Source: Chromobotia macracanthus | Lineage: Eukaryota > Chordata > Actinopteri > Cypriniformes > Botiidae | Assembly: GCA_036877525.1 (NCBI GenBank) | Contig: JAZGTH010000009.1 | Span: forward strand, 2,881,501 to 2,945,500 | DNA length: 64,000 nt | Direction of reading: 5' to 3' | Shown here: in pieces, positions 49,015 through 61,529 of the stretch | How the letters are laid out: each line of letters starts with the position of its first letter | Numbering within the stretch: the first letter of the stretch is position 1 | Translations under genes and position numbers: made by a program | The notes under the pieces: model-generated | What the model was told of the DNA's origin: nothing | Database searches by the model: none | What the model saw: the letters and a program-made list of their open reading frames with translations, nothing else

Positions 49015-50380
49015 TAAAAACCAGAGTCTGAACATCCCTGCCAATTAACAAGAATAAAGTGTTATGCCAAGACATTCTCGGCAAAACCTCACAGTTTCTC
49101 TCTCCTTCTCTCTGTCTTTGCATGAGCAGTCTGTGCTCATGCATCTGCTTCAGCAGTCATGTATCATCCTCTTAGAGCTTATAAGAAACTGAATACCAGT
49201 CTAACGAGACTGTAATAGTTCCCAGGCTCAGAGCTGCTTTCCTGGCTGACAGTTTGACACGAGTTTGCATATTCAACACAGAGGAGAAACACAGCAGAAG
49301 CTTTACACTTCACACCGGCCTGTAGACCTGCGTTTCGGATTCAGACAAAACCTGCTCAGTGAGGAGCATGAGGACCTTTCTGGCTTCTTCTAGCATGAAG
49401 GGCAGTTTTGCCGCAGGACAGTTTCTTCCACACATGCCAGATCACATCCCAATCCTTCATCGCGCTGCCAAATGCCCGCAGCGTATTAAAATTTACATCT
49501 GTATTTACATACGGAGCATATATTTACATATATACTTTTGTCCACACACATAAGGGGCTTGAAAGATAAAAGGATAGGCGCTTCATAATTTATGTATTTG
49601 TGAATTTATGTATTTGCACTTTGCATGCTGGTTATTGAGTTGCAACATTTCTGAGTTATGTGCCATTTTTGCTTGTTTTATTAATAGTTTTCTGCAGTCA
49701 TTTGCATAAAGTTTTCATGCACGCTCTGTGAGCATATATCTCACTTAACATACTCACAAACCGAAGCCATACAATTCATTTGTTTATAAATTGAATGATT
49801 TGTTCTCAATAGTGAAAATGTTTTACATTTTAAATATTTAAACAGCTTTGGCTAGAGTCTAGCCTAGTTGGAAGAAGTTTCTAGATGTTCTTTAATTATT
49901 TGTTTTTTATTTGATTAGATTTTTTTATTTATTTGTTTTATTTGTTATTTGTTACCTAATGTATGTTATATTTGCAAATGGAATGTGCAAAGTTATGTGA
50001 TTATTCATAATATTCTTCAGTTTCTATTGCTAAATATTTGAAGTGAGAAAACATTATGGCTCTCAGCTATAGATGCACCGAGTTAATTTTAATTGTCTTT
50101 GCAGGCATTTATTAATTGCATTTCGCAAAAAGTGACAAACTGTTCAATGCAATAACACTGTAAACAATAAATTATCTGCTGCTTGTATGGATCAGATCCT
50201 CTAATGCTGTAATTCTGCACACAAGACACTTAATGAAAATATCTATGATATCTGACACTAAAATTCTATATAATATAACTGTAGTAATATAATTTTATAA
50301 TATAATTATATAATAATATAAAATATATAATTAGATATAATAAAGTATTTTGTGGTTAGAGAAGGATGCTTACAATAGCT
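49015..50380. other. AT-rich intronic sequence without genes
   Basis: Nothing recognised. 49880-50350 is notably AT-rich, with TTTATTTG and TATAATATAA runs. Confidence 0.55.
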
Positions 50381-50408
50381 GGTGTGTGTGTGTGTGTGTG
50401 TGTGTGTG
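50381..50408. repeat. (GT)n microsatellite
   Basis: Fourteen uninterrupted GT units. Confidence 0.93.
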
Positions 50409-51099
50409 GATTTGAATACAAAAAGTCAGCGAAAATGTATGTATTTATAGGGCTAAGAGGCAGGTGGAGTGGAAACAGGACATTACAGGTTGTATGTGCG
50501 AGATGAAGCTGAACTCGGACAAGCGCAGTATCCTTCTTAACCTTGACTTGCCTCTGAAGACAGTCTGTTACATTCTCAAGTACATAAGCATTTCTTGTGG
50601 CTGACTGTAATTCAATCATGATGTCTGACTGGTTTCAGTGAAATATGAAAGAGAAAAAAAGCTGTGAGTAATAACAACAGAGGGCAGAAAAGAGTATATG
50701 ACAATGTTACAATGGTCTGGCACTGTATCCATCTACAGTGGAGTGAGTGGTTGTTAATGGAAAAAATCCATCCAGCTCCATTGGCAGCATCTGTGGCATA
50801 ATGTTGTTTACCACAGGAAGTAATTTATGAATTTCGTCCTTGGTTTAAAAAAAATTACATACAGTCACATAAGCCACTTTGCAATGCAAAATAATGGAAA
50901 TAATCATTAAATAAGCTTTAAATATGCAAAAAAGCATAAGACTTACTAAAATAAATCCTTAAGGCATTATAATATTACATTGCTGGCCCAGGACTAATGT
51001 AGGAAAATCAAAACTGACCTTGTGTGATTATAGTTACATCCAATCTTTAATGTCATGATCACATTTCATATTGCTTGTCTTAACAAAAAAAACAACCCT

Positions 51100-51290
51100 C
51101 TGTAAATTACTTCAAGTGCTCCAACACAAAAGAAGATATTTTGAGTTACGTTGGCTAACAAACAACAGTGGTACCCATTGACTTCCACTGAATGGACACA
51201 AAACCACTGAGACATTTCTCAAAATATCTTCCACAGAAGATAAAAGTTGTAGAGGAATGACATGAGGGTGAGTAAATGATGAACTCTCTC
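51100..51290. mobile_element. fold-back MITE, copy 2
   Basis: ACACAAAAGAAGATATTTTGAG, CATTGACTTCCACTGAATGGAC, ACATTTCTCAAAATATCTTCCACAGAAG, then GAATGACATGAGGGTGAGTAAATGATG. It matches 48529-48770, with a short deletion in the right arm (TTTTGTGTT lost), and retains the typical right end of the family. Confidence 0.72.
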
Positions 51291-51330
51291 TTTACAATGT
51301 ATTCAAGGTACAAATAATATCATCTAACAA

Positions 51331-51372
51331 TTGTGCCCTGAGATTGAACCCACAACCTTGGTGTCACAGCTA
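51331..51372 (-). mobile_element. SINE head fragment with B box
   Basis: On the minus strand, ACCAAGGTTGTGGGTTCAATCTCAGGGCAC matches the B-box region of the SINE copies at 16821, 56585 and 61530. The A box is decayed (TAGCTGTGACACC). Confidence 0.5.
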
Positions 51373-52494
51373 AAGGAAAACTGGAATAAATTACATTCTA
51401 CCAACATATAAGAGCAAAACCAACACTATTAAGCCATGATGAATGAGTGAGGTCAAAGTCTTTACATTTAATATGTCTCTGGACTAAAATACACATCCAG
51501 ACTACATACACACAGACACACAGTGGGAAATGTTTCTGATTAAAGTTAAACTATGTGAGGTGCATTTAAGGAAAACAGAGCATACATTGTGACTGGCGGG
51601 GCTCTGATATATTTTGGCCAAGAAAAGTATGTCTAAAGTTACTCCCGTTCTTGAACTTGATAAATTCATGGAAACTGTCTTTAAATAAAGCAAAGGACAT
51701 TTAAGTCACGGAAGAATTGGACTTTGTTAAATAATGGCCATTAATGTGGCTAGATACACAACTCAGATGTTTGGTCTGTAAATGAGAGAAAAACCACAGA
51801 CTGTAAGAAAACAATGATTGTCAATCTGCTTTAAATGTTGCCCTTCCATCACTACATAAGTCAGTTCATATAAGGCATATACATTAACTATGTGTTAATG
51901 GAGCAATGACTAGACCATGATTTCAGGAGGAGACCTCAGAGTACTTCTGTTTTAATTTCATTCTTTTTCAAAGTTTCCAATAAGAAAATCTAAAGTACTT
52001 GTAATCCTCTGTAAAGTACGCCTCTGCACACGCTCAGTCGACTACTATCATCACCGCCCAACCACAAATGATGAAGCCCCGCCCCTTCCTCTTACATAGT
52101 CTCAGCATATTCATCAGAAGTAAAAGCGTGCCGTCATATTCTTTCATTCTCTAGGGAAAATGAATTGAAAGATGTAACTGCTGAAACACAACCGGATGCT
52201 TTTAATGCTGCCAGAGTAGAAAACAGAGAAGGAGACAGGAGAAGAGATGATGACACATTGACTGTCTCAATTAAATCAAATTACTGCTCAGCATGTCTGC
52301 CTGCTGTTTTGTTTTATTGAATCCTATTGAAACAAAATCAAGGTGCCGAGCCAGTCAGCAATGCAAGTAGAGGAATGAACAGATACGGTTTACTGAATGT
52401 GACACATTAAGACATAAGAATCTTGATTTGAGGTATTTTTCTTCCTCTCTGCACTTCTCGAAAGACACTAGAGTACAATACAAAGGTGCCCTTC
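51373..52494. other. intronic sequence without genes
   Basis: Nothing recognised. Confidence 0.5.
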
Positions 52495-52692
52495 AGAGCG
52501 CTCTCCAAAGCCATGCCTCCTCTAAAACACATGAACATACATAGTTTGACAGGCAAGTTTGACAGGCAAGTTTGTTCATGAACATTTTATGCTCCTGCAC
52601 TTTCCACAGAAGATATATATTTATATAAATACATTTAGACCGCTTTACTTAGGGATTGCTATCAGGATCTGAAGAGACTTTCAACCAATACA
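52495..52692 (-). repeat. dispersed repeat family R2, copy 1
   Basis: On the minus strand: TGGTTGAAAGTCTCTTCAGA, TCCTGATAGCAATC, GTCTAAATGTATTTATATAAA, ATATCTTCTGTGGAAAG, CATAAAATGTTCATGAAC, TTGCCTGTCAAACT. The same series occurs on the plus strand at 62565-62800. A 14-bp GACAGGCAAGTTT duplication (52548-52575) is private to this copy. The class is unknown. Confidence 0.68.
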
Positions 52693-53377
52693 ACAAAAAA
52701 TGTTTCTAGAAAACAATCGCAAGCAACATCCTTTTGATTTGGAAAAACAAGCATCTCCCAAGCGGAAAAGGGCAGAATGCCAGGAGAGCTCCATGGGAGC
52801 TATTACCATGACAACATCATCACCGTGGCAGCTGTTCTGCTCCACATGCGACACTTTCAGTGCATGAGAGCAAATGTGCAACATTTACTGCAGTGTCATG
52901 AAACAGTTAAAATTACTTGCAGTCAACAGGCACTATGAGACAACAAGCAATTCACTGTGACCCAGCAGTTCCAGCAATCTTGGGTGTTTGCATTAATTAT
53001 AAATGCAAAAAAATATGTTATTGCATTGTAAATGAATGAATTAGCTTACTAAATACAGCAATCAAAACACACCGAGATCTGCACCAAAATATTCATGACA
53101 CCTTGAGGACTTTATTTCCTGTGTGTACTTTCAATTCAGTCACCTGATCTAATAAAGAAACCACAACAGTGTGACATATTTCCTCCATAAATCTCTAGCC
53201 TACAAACATACACGACAACCCAGTCTCACAGCTATTATCTCCATTCTGTTACTTTTACTTCCTATCTATGTCCATTAAACAATGATACCAAATCATTTTA
53301 AACTTAACAAATTAACAAATTTTAAAATTTCTAATCAAATTGAGTGACGCTTTCTTGTCCTGTTACCTCCCCATTTT

Positions 53378-53649
53378 CAGACAGCCCTCATGTTCCCACT
53401 CTTTGTCTCCTCTTTAGACATTTGTCAGACATTAATGGCCCTCTAATCAGGAACCGTGCCCTTCTGAAGCGGCTCTCATTAAAGTTTGAGAAGTAAAACG
53501 TGAAATGACAGCGGCACAAAACACTAGATGTACGCAGGACGTTTAATTGAGAGCCTTTAAAATGTCAGAAAGTTCTGGCCTTCATGAGGGACATGAAACA
53601 ATTTTAAAGTGAGTGCTTAAATGCACATTATGTAAAATTAGGTTCTCAC
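53378..53649. other. intronic sequence, possible conserved non-coding element
   Basis: This is a low-repeat stretch with words such as TTAATGGCCCTCTAATCAGG and GTTTAATTGAGAGCC, the kind of homeodomain-site-like sequence seen in vertebrate enhancers. It sits directly downstream (minus strand) of a candidate leader exon. Conservation cannot be judged from one sequence. Confidence 0.25.
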
Positions 53650-53852
53650 GTCGTGTGAGGGATCCGGGAGATGCTGAATGAAGAGTGAACTTATGAAGGT
53701 GCTTCACAGCAAACAGGAGCGCAGCCAGCGGTCCGATCTTCCATCACAGAGAGGGGAATCACAATCCATGGAAGTGTTTATGTAGTGTCTGACCACCTCA
53801 CTGTGGACCTCAGCACTTTAAAAACACTCACTCCTGATCAGCGTCCACAGTT
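53650..53852 (-). other. thra: candidate non-coding leader exon, likely thra 5' UTR
   Basis: A strong acceptor (TTTGTTTTATTTTTTCAAACAG|AA at 53853) and a good donor (CACACGAC|GTGAGAAC, exon end 53650) bound 203 nt. All three frames meet stops early, so it would be non-coding. It is on the same strand as thra and would supply the upstream exon demanded by the acceptor at 5494. It contains upstream ATGs. Membership in the thra transcript is inference; no transcript evidence is available. Confidence 0.4.
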
Positions 53853-54224
53853 CTGTTTGAAAAAATAAAACAAACGCAGAGATTAGGGCTAGGTCATATA
53901 GGTGTCATTTTTTTCATTCTTTTAATATTTTAAAATATTATTCACTTTGCTCTGAAATGACTTAATAAAGTAATATATATAACCAGTGAATATCTCACAA
54001 TGTCAGTACAGACCTCTGCTGCTAGCAAACTAGGAAAAACTTCAAAGTAATTGGTGATATTTTGTGACTCCTGCTCTTGTGTTCATGACTCTTGCTCACG
54101 TGTTCATGAGAACACGCTACTGATATCACTCATATACATTCAGAGAACGTTTCGACAGTAATCAAATAATCAAACAGATAATGGTGGTGATATCAAAGTA
54201 GCTCAAAATTAACCAACTTCACTT

Positions 54225-54408
54225 TCAAAGGTCGCAGGTTACTTAACTTACTTTTCATTACGTTTGTTGAAGTCAAATGAAGCCAAATTAACATTTCCCG
54301 AGAAACTGGACCTGACAGCACAAATTCTAAATTACTTACTTACGGTCGGGGGTATCGGGGCAACAGATTTTTGTTTTAATCCAAGAAAGTTACAGATTGC
54401 AGCTTTAA
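54225..54408 (+). mobile_element. MITE family M1 copy D, 5'-truncated
   Basis: The right end is AGTTACAGATTGCAGCTTTAA (to 54408). The body GCAGGTTACTTAACTTAC, GTTGAAGTCAAATGAAGCC, ACATTTCCCGAGAAACTGGAC and CAACAGATTTTTGTTTTAAT matches copies A, B and E. The left inverted repeat is missing. Confidence 0.7.
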
Positions 54409-54566
54409 GAAACAATCCCACAGAAAACAGAAAGGTACTGTACAGATTTACCCCATCAAACAGGGACCAATGTTCTTAAATTTCTCTATTTGAGCTTCAT
54501 TTAATAGGATAACAGGCTCACAAATTAGCTATTATAATAACCAATGATCTCTCGCCTTTTTCTTAC

Positions 54567-54623
54567 CTTTGTCTATTGGTGCCTGTAATCCAGAGATTCA
54601 AAGCATCAGGCAGGTCACTACAC
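54567..54623 (-). other. candidate 57-nt leader exon
   Basis: A good acceptor (TTTGTATTTGATTTTCTGAG|GTG at 54624) and a consensus donor (GACAAAG|GTAAGAAA, exon end 54567) bound 57 nt, 0.7 kb upstream of the 53650-53852 candidate on the same strand. One frame is fully open; the others have stops. It may be an alternative or additional thra leader exon, or a chance pair. Confidence 0.3.
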
Positions 54624-54751
54624 CTCAGAAAATCAAATACAAAAAGCAAAGCTTAAACGCTGAAGTTAGCCTGATGTGAGAACAGGCACCATATACATCA
54701 AATAGAAGATACCACTTGGAACAGACTCTGAATCAGATTGACATGACAGTG

Positions 54752-54770
54752 GGGTCAAAGGTGACCAATC
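54752..54770 (+). promoter_or_regulatory. DR1-like element beside an inverted CCAAT box
   Basis: GGGTCA-A-AGGTGA is a direct repeat with 1-bp spacing, close to the HNF4/COUP-TF/PPAR-RXR consensus. It is followed at once by CCAATCA, an NF-Y-type motif (ATTGG on the minus strand). It lies about 130 bp upstream of the candidate exon 54567-54623. Confidence 0.3.
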
Positions 54771-56584
54771 ACAGGCTTCATGTGACCAGCTTACCACTAA
54801 AAGACTTACTGCCATAATCCTGCGGCTGCTGTGGCGGAGGCTACACCTAAAGTCATGCCTTCTTAAAACAAAGAAAGAATACTGAGACTTTCTCAAACTA
54901 AGTGTTTCTGCAGCTCCACTAGTGAAGCATGCTGCTTGCAACACAAAGGTTTGATGTAAAGGACTTCAGATTATTACAAGTGCCTAATAATAACCACACA
55001 ATAGTTACAGACTGATCTTAACTTGGCCGTGAACAAAGAATCGGGCTGTTCATTTTGAGATTAAATTGCATAAGCCTATATTACATATATGCATTGAAAT
55101 TATATTGGCCACAGGTCACTGATAAAATGTATACTTGAAATAAATGTATAGTCACTTGGGTTACAAAAATAATATTAATATTGAGGCAGGCAAATATGCA
55201 ATAGTGAATGCACAATAGCGACAGATTGATAAATCAACGTGGCCAATAAACTGATCAGTTGGTCAATTTGAAACTGCGCTGACTCACACAGTTAATTCAT
55301 TAAACTGCATTAGCATATATTATATGTATTGACAATTATATCGAGCAAGGGTCACCATGCTCTGTAGTTACTGAAAATGAGCACTGTAAAACCCCCATCA
55401 GCCAACCACCAAACTACAACAGAAAAAGCAACCAAGAATTCATGCATGCACACCCTATAAATAAACTTATTTTAACTGACAGACATAACCCACATTTTAG
55501 ATCTTTACAGAAGCGTAAAAAACTACAGAAGCAATTTTACTGCGCTTGAGAGGTTTAAAGGTTTATTATTGGCTTTGACTCCACTGTAAACCTTTTCCGA
55601 TAATGACGACCCTGAAGTCTGAGTTATAAACACTGTTTGCATTTCACTCACAGTTAATGGCTCAGCCACCGGGCTGGTACAGTACAAATGACTGCAGATT
55701 TGCTTTTCAGCTCAGGTTCTCAGCTTTGAGTGTCTATCTGCATGTGCCTCAGAGTCTGTGCATGAGTCCTGAATATGTGAGGAGACTCTGGATGGGTCAG
55801 GAGGGTCTTCCAGGATGGTTGGACTAGTGCACTACCCATCCATTAACCAACCAGTAAAGGTTGACTAATTCATTTAAACTTTTCCACATTTTTGCTTTCA
55901 CATGTTACTAACTAGCTTTAGCGTGCTGTTAGTCTGTCAGCGGGGAGTGACAGTCAAGAACGCAGAAAAGAAACTACGCGGATTGTTAAAATAGTTTTGC
56001 ACAACCCTAGAAAAGAAGTTGAATATTTTTAAGCAGATTTCATCAGTTTCCATTAAGAAAGGTTACAATTTCAGGGGAGCAAATCTGATGGCATTTAAAC
56101 CTGCTGAGGTTTTGTTCTGGTCGGGCAGGAAAGGTCATCTCTGACGACTGATTAAGACAGAGGAAGGATGACAGACGCCACATGCACAGATGAGAAACGA
56201 GGAACATTGAGGTAGACCACCCGTACGCCAAAGAGCCAAGCTGAAACTGAAGACCCAAGCCGAAACAATATCTCATGAACTTTCACTTTTTGATCTTGTC
56301 ACTGAATATCAAGTGTTACTGTATATCTCTGAAAGCACATACTGTGACGCGGTGTCGATGTACAATGAATCAATAAATGCTATAGTGAATGACGGTACAG
56401 ATCTCCAGCTAGTTAAGGAAGAACATTTGCATCTCAGTAGTCTCGCAGCAGCAAGATCTTCAAATGTGAAGGGTGGGCCCCGCAAGATCTTCTCTTCTGT
56501 GAAGCTACTCCAGCTAGTTTTTAATGGTTTCAATGAGTTTACTATTATTCTAAAATGCGCAAACATAGTGATGATAAACTTTTT
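54771..56584. other. non-coding sequence without recognised elements
   Basis: Nothing recognised on either strand. If thra starts farther right this is intron; otherwise it is upstream flank. Confidence 0.5.
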
Positions 56585-56720
56585 TACGTATTTGGCAGAC
56601 GCTTTCTCCAAAGTGACTCACAAAGCTGCACATTTGATCAGTACATGTGTGTCCTGGGATTCGAACCCACAACCTTTGTGCTGCTAATGCAATGCTCTAT
56701 CAGCTGAGTTACAGAAACGT
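56585..56720 (-). mobile_element. tRNA-derived SINE, head and tail present
   Basis: On the minus strand: A box TAACTCAGCTGATAGAGCAT, B box GGTTCGAATCCC (exact), a GGACACACATGTACTGAT linker, and the tail TCACTTTGGAGAAAGCGTCTGCCAAATACG. This is the best-preserved B box in the window, and the tail is close to the V-SINE/HpaI consensus. Confidence 0.82.
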
Positions 56721-58422
56721 AAAACGTGTAAGTAATATTAGTTGTTAACAATCTTAACAAAAGCATGAGAACATGAACAAGAAAGTTAAAAGAAAATCTA
56801 TACATTTAGAGGCATATGGGGACGCAGCTTTACATTTAGTTCTTAGTTACCTTCTGTACATGGCAAGGTGAAGGAGGGATCTCATTACTGTGAGTTGAGA
56901 AGGGACGGCTGCGTATCAAGTTAAACTATGTGGGTAAGTTGAATGGATTGTAGAGCCCCTACACTGACACAAGACACCATTACTGGAACTTCATCTATGT
57001 CTTTCTTTACCGCAAAGTGTTACAGTGAAGTTTCCCTTAAAAAGCAAAAGGTTTTACACATTGGTCAGCTGATGTCTGGCACAGCCCATTCTCCTACACC
57101 CTATACAAAAGCCCTACCAAATCAATAATGTAGTTTGTTGTGTTTAAACCACATAAGCTACATGAATGAAAATGATATTAAAGACAGCTGCAATTACGTA
57201 GCACTAAAGTCAAATTATTGACATTTAACCCCCATTTAATAATTAGTTTTTGCATAATCGCATTATTAATCGCAATGATTGGACCAACAGAGAAATATTT
57301 ACTACTTTCTAAAACAATGTGCAAGTATTCTGTATAAATCACAACTTCATTTATGGAATTAATTAATCATAGTTCCTAGCAGAGCATTGATACCAAAATA
57401 TGGTCAATGCCCATATTTGGCAAACGCAAAATAAAGGAAAAACGACTGATCGCACCTCTACAAGTAGACATATAACTAAACATTTGCGATTTAACTGCAA
57501 ACTTTGTGGTTGTGGAAGCATGTACTGCACTGCTGATCAATCAGGATTGCAGTGCAAGTCATACGTCGCATTCTGACTGCATTGGTCCGCCCACCGGTGC
57601 ATGTCTGTGCATCTGATTCCCATGTTAATCCCAGCTGAGCTCTCTGTGCTGAATGCAGCCAGGGATAAACAGAATGCATCTGCAGGTACTGGCCAGAGGA
57701 AAGCGGGCTCAGCTGTGGAAATAAAGCCACAGAGTCTTTCCTTTAACCTGATCCCTGATTTGCAGCTTAAACTTCACAACCAATGCAACATGCAGAAGAG
57801 ACAGCTCACATGCAGTCTGATCCCTACAGGCTCCCGGTGGAACCGGGTGGTCTTAAGTGTTAAAAACAGCCAATGAAAAGTAAAACACCTGGTTAGCCTC
57901 GATCGGCCCACAGATTTGGCAACGAAAGGTTTAGTCGAAGTCAAAGATTAACCGTCCCTATGAGAAAAAAAACACAGATGGACACACCCGCAGCTCTTTT
58001 ACTAACCTCTGATAAATGAGAGGTTAAATGAAAAGGACTCAGCTGGTCATTTCATAAATGTCTTATTGACAGATTAGAACATGCAGTAAAAGTGGCAGCA
58101 GCTTTATGACTGGTGAAGTGTGTCTCCTGGACTGGCACACCCTCCGTCAGACCAAATGAAAAACCTCCAAGCTAATTATAGAACGTTACTGTATGTTGCA
58201 CAATAGAGCAGAACAATACAACACACGGTATAACAATAGAGGAAGAATGCTGTTGGTGAAAACAAAAGGACAGACTTCAATACTGTGTTATAATAAAGCA
58301 ACTGACCAAGAGAGACTGTTGCGCAGATTTGTACCACAATTAAAGGTGTTCCAAAGCACAACATGAAGCAGATATACTAAACAATAGCAACATTATAAAA
58401 GACAAATGTTTAACAATTAACA
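56721..58422. other. non-coding sequence without recognised elements
   Basis: No gene or element supported; frames at 57491-57876 on both strands have no recognised similarity. Confidence 0.5.
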
Positions 58423-58652
58423 TTAAAGCTGCAATCTGTAACTTTTCTCTGTTTGAAACATACAATTGTACTTTACATATGCTGAAGTCATATGAAAAGT
58501 CCCCCGAAAGCTCAAATTATAAATCATTATTACAAACCTATCATTGGGAATCAGGGCAAGGAGATCGTATTGAACTCTGATCTGTTATGTACTTGCTCAT
58601 TAATTTATTTTTGTTCATTTTTAACCCCAAACGTTACAGATTGCAGCTTTAA
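58423..58652 (+). mobile_element. MITE family M1 copy E, complete with perfect 20-bp inverted repeats
   Basis: A 230-bp element with left end TTAAAGCTGCAATCTGTAAC and right end GTTACAGATTGCAGCTTTAA, exact reverse complements of each other. The body shares CTGTTTGAAACATA, CTCAAATTATAAATCATTATTA and GATCTGTTATGTACTTGCTC with copy A. Both ends start or finish in TTAA, which would fit a TTAA target duplication of piggyBac type; other superfamilies cannot be excluded. There is no coding capacity. Confidence 0.8.
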
Positions 58653-59907
58653 GTAAATAAATATATAACAAATATTTACAATTATTTGTTTGTGTTATTA
58701 AAATACTTATTTTAACAATAATAAACAATCCTATACGTTATAAAATACAACCCATCAGTCTTGATTTAGGTTGTTTATGGTTGCCAAGCAACATCTTGGC
58801 ATATTCATATAGAATGTTTGCCTTTCATCAGCATTTTACAACAGCTTTGAGCAAATCTCATCCAATCAGACTTTCAGAAAAAACTTCAGAAATGCTGCGT
58901 GTTTATTTCTGACTGATTGAACAGCTTTGTGACGAAATGTAAAAGCAATAGAGAAAGCTCTCTCACACACACAGAGAAATAACAACCTCACCAATGCAGA
59001 GATTGATCTGCTGGGGTACGAGCCAAAGCGGGGCCCACCCTGCATGCCAAGTCAAGCCTCTCTCATCTCCCCTCAGTGCAGCAGCCGGGGGAAAAGACGG
59101 CTATTATGTGACAAGTTTTTAATTTTCAGATAGTATTGCTTCTCAAAGGCATGACCTATTTTTCCCCCTTCTAGCAGATCCCTGAGCCAGTCCCTGCTCC
59201 TCTCATGCTGGCATAGTCGAACCGTGTGTTCCTTGTGCTATATCAGATCATTATGTGATGGCTGTACTATTGCAGTCTTTTTTGTAGGCCATTTCCAACC
59301 ACAAGCTATCGCGGCCTATAGTTCTCCACTGACTGACTGACACCAGGGCTGTGATGGGGTCACAATTTTGGCACACAATGTCTTTTGATGGAAATCGTTC
59401 AGGTCTGATAATCACAAGAAGGCAATAACCTGAAGCCCCTGGCCATTATTAGACAATCTTCACATCAACATCATTCATGAAGCTCCCCGTGACTCCTCTT
59501 GTCTTATTAAATACAGGTCTCAGTCTAAACTGGGTCAACAGCAGTTAATCACAATGTGTGACAGGCTGCCACATACCTCAGTCAGGTGGTAACAGGGAAA
59601 ATGTGCTTCAAAATGCACATTACTTCATTTACAATGCCAAAAACACACACCAGCTAAATACAGTTGTTGCTATTTTTAACACCTAAAACTATTCTGCATA
59701 CAGACATTGGTTATTAACTGGAGTAACAGGCTAATTCACTTGCAAATCAAATCCACTCCCAAAAATAGAAGTAAAAAATAGTGACAGCCAAATTTACATC
59801 ATAATTCAATGATGCTAACTGTTCATCTGAGGTGTGGACATGATGAACCTTCAATATGGGTTTACAAAAACTGGTGAAGGTGAAATTTCTTTATTAAAAT
59901 TATTATT
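58653..59907. other. non-coding sequence without recognised elements
   Basis: Nothing recognised. Confidence 0.5.
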
Positions 59908-60032
59908 TTGCATTAGCAAAGGCTGTGAGTTCAATTCCCAAGGAACACATATACTGATCAAATGCATACCTAGAATGCACTGTAAGTCACTTTGCATAAA
60001 ATCATCTGCCAAATGCATTCATATAAATGTAT
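59908..60032 (+). mobile_element. tRNA-derived SINE, 5'-truncated
   Basis: Plus orientation: GCAAAGGCTGTGAGTTCAATTCCC (B-box region), GGAACACATATACTGATCAAATGCAT, then TGCACTGTAAGTCACTTTGCATAAAATCATCTGCCAAATGCATTCATATAAATG. The A-box half of the head is missing. It has the clearest central ACTGTAAGTCACTTTG segment of the copies here. Confidence 0.75.
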
Positions 60033-61529
60033 TCTAGCTACAAACTAAAGAGCAAACAAAACATCAAACATTGCAGTAACAATAATTCACTCCTGTATTT
60101 ACATACAGCTGTCACTCCTAAAACACTGTGCATGAGATCACTGAATTGAAACAAAACGCCATGTGATTAATTGACAACATCGATTATAGTGAGATAAGGT
60201 CAAGGAGTTTATAAGTTTAATAACCCACACCGAGCGTCGGATTGAGGCCCTCAGGGGAAATCTGTGCCCACACTGAGACTGTGCAGAGGAAGCAGAGGAC
60301 AATGGGTGAGCGACTGTACTCACAGCCAAAACTCATAAAACGCAAGCTATCCGCATTGTGCTCACTGTGACCTGATAGCTGACAGATGTTGAAACATTAT
60401 CAGAGCTGAGCGGGCGACCTTAAAATTCCAGATGGTTTATTGGCAAAAAAGCTTTACATTGCAAAGCCTGCATATCAAGCTTATAGTACATTATAGTACA
60501 ACAAGTGCATTGTTGTTGCACAGATACTGTGTGAACAAATGCATAAATGCATGTATATAAGATTTTGGTTTTTGGCCTGGATTCGAGTCTGCTACTGTTG
60601 ACGTATTATCTGCATATGATTTGCACCAGCCACACTTGTTAATGCATTTCTCAACGCGTGAATAAATCGGCCACATTTCTCACAATGCATCGTGCCATTC
60701 TCCATGTGCAGAAGTGAGACATCCAAATCAAAAGAGGCATACTTTCATAACAGTGAATCTGGTGTCTTGTGAGTCGTCACCTAGATACAGAGGTAAACAT
60801 CTGATGATGTTTAGTGGTGACACAAACGTTCTGCAGTTCAGATCTGTGAGTGCAAAGTGAAGGGCTGTCAAATTAAACTCGAAATTTAACGAAAAGTGTG
60901 AAAACAGCCTAACTGTGCTTTTATGACTCTGCTGGGTTATGCGGGTGGCTGGGCTCATTTCTCACAGAACCTCTTGGCAGATCTCTCTTCACAGCTGCTT
61001 CAGGTTTCACTCGTTCAGGATCATCCAACAAGAGGTCTCTACGCCAGACCATCTCCTTCTCCTTATCCATGAATTACACGGTCCACTCCAACACGACAGT
61101 CGGCCTCAAACAGATTACTGCCTCCCCTCTCACTTACACCTGACTAAAAGTTTTGCAGGCTCTCATTCTTTTGCTCAGAAATCCCTACCACTATCTCTCT
61201 TTACTGACATAATGCTGAATGAAAAACGTGTACTGAATGAACTATTCTAAAAGCATTTTACAATACACTCTTCCTATGATAAAAAATACTGTACTTGACT
61301 ATTACAGTAAAGCTATGAACAAAATGTAAAGAAAAGGTATAATTTTAAATGCTTCTGAAAGGCGTTGAAAACAGACCTGTCATACGCCATCTAGTTAAAA
61401 AAACCTTAACAGGTTTATGAAACTTCTCTAGACAAACATTTTCAGCAGAATAGGCCTTTTCTGTTCCTACGGTTACAACACTCTCATCACCCAACATCAC
61501 TGATGCTTGTGTCTGCATTTCCATTTGTT
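60033..61529. other. non-coding sequence without recognised elements
   Basis: Nothing recognised. Confidence 0.5.

Noticed and set aside
54567..54600. Alu-like words (GGATTACAGGCACC) on the minus strand
   Set aside because: Alu elements are confined to primates, the rest of the window is clearly fish, and the match is only about 14 bp, so this is coincidence.
56650..56720. tRNA gene (exact B box and A-box-like sequence, minus strand)
   Set aside because: The head is followed by the fish SINE linker and tail, and the same unit recurs at 16821, 59908 and 61530, so it is a retroposon rather than a tRNA gene.
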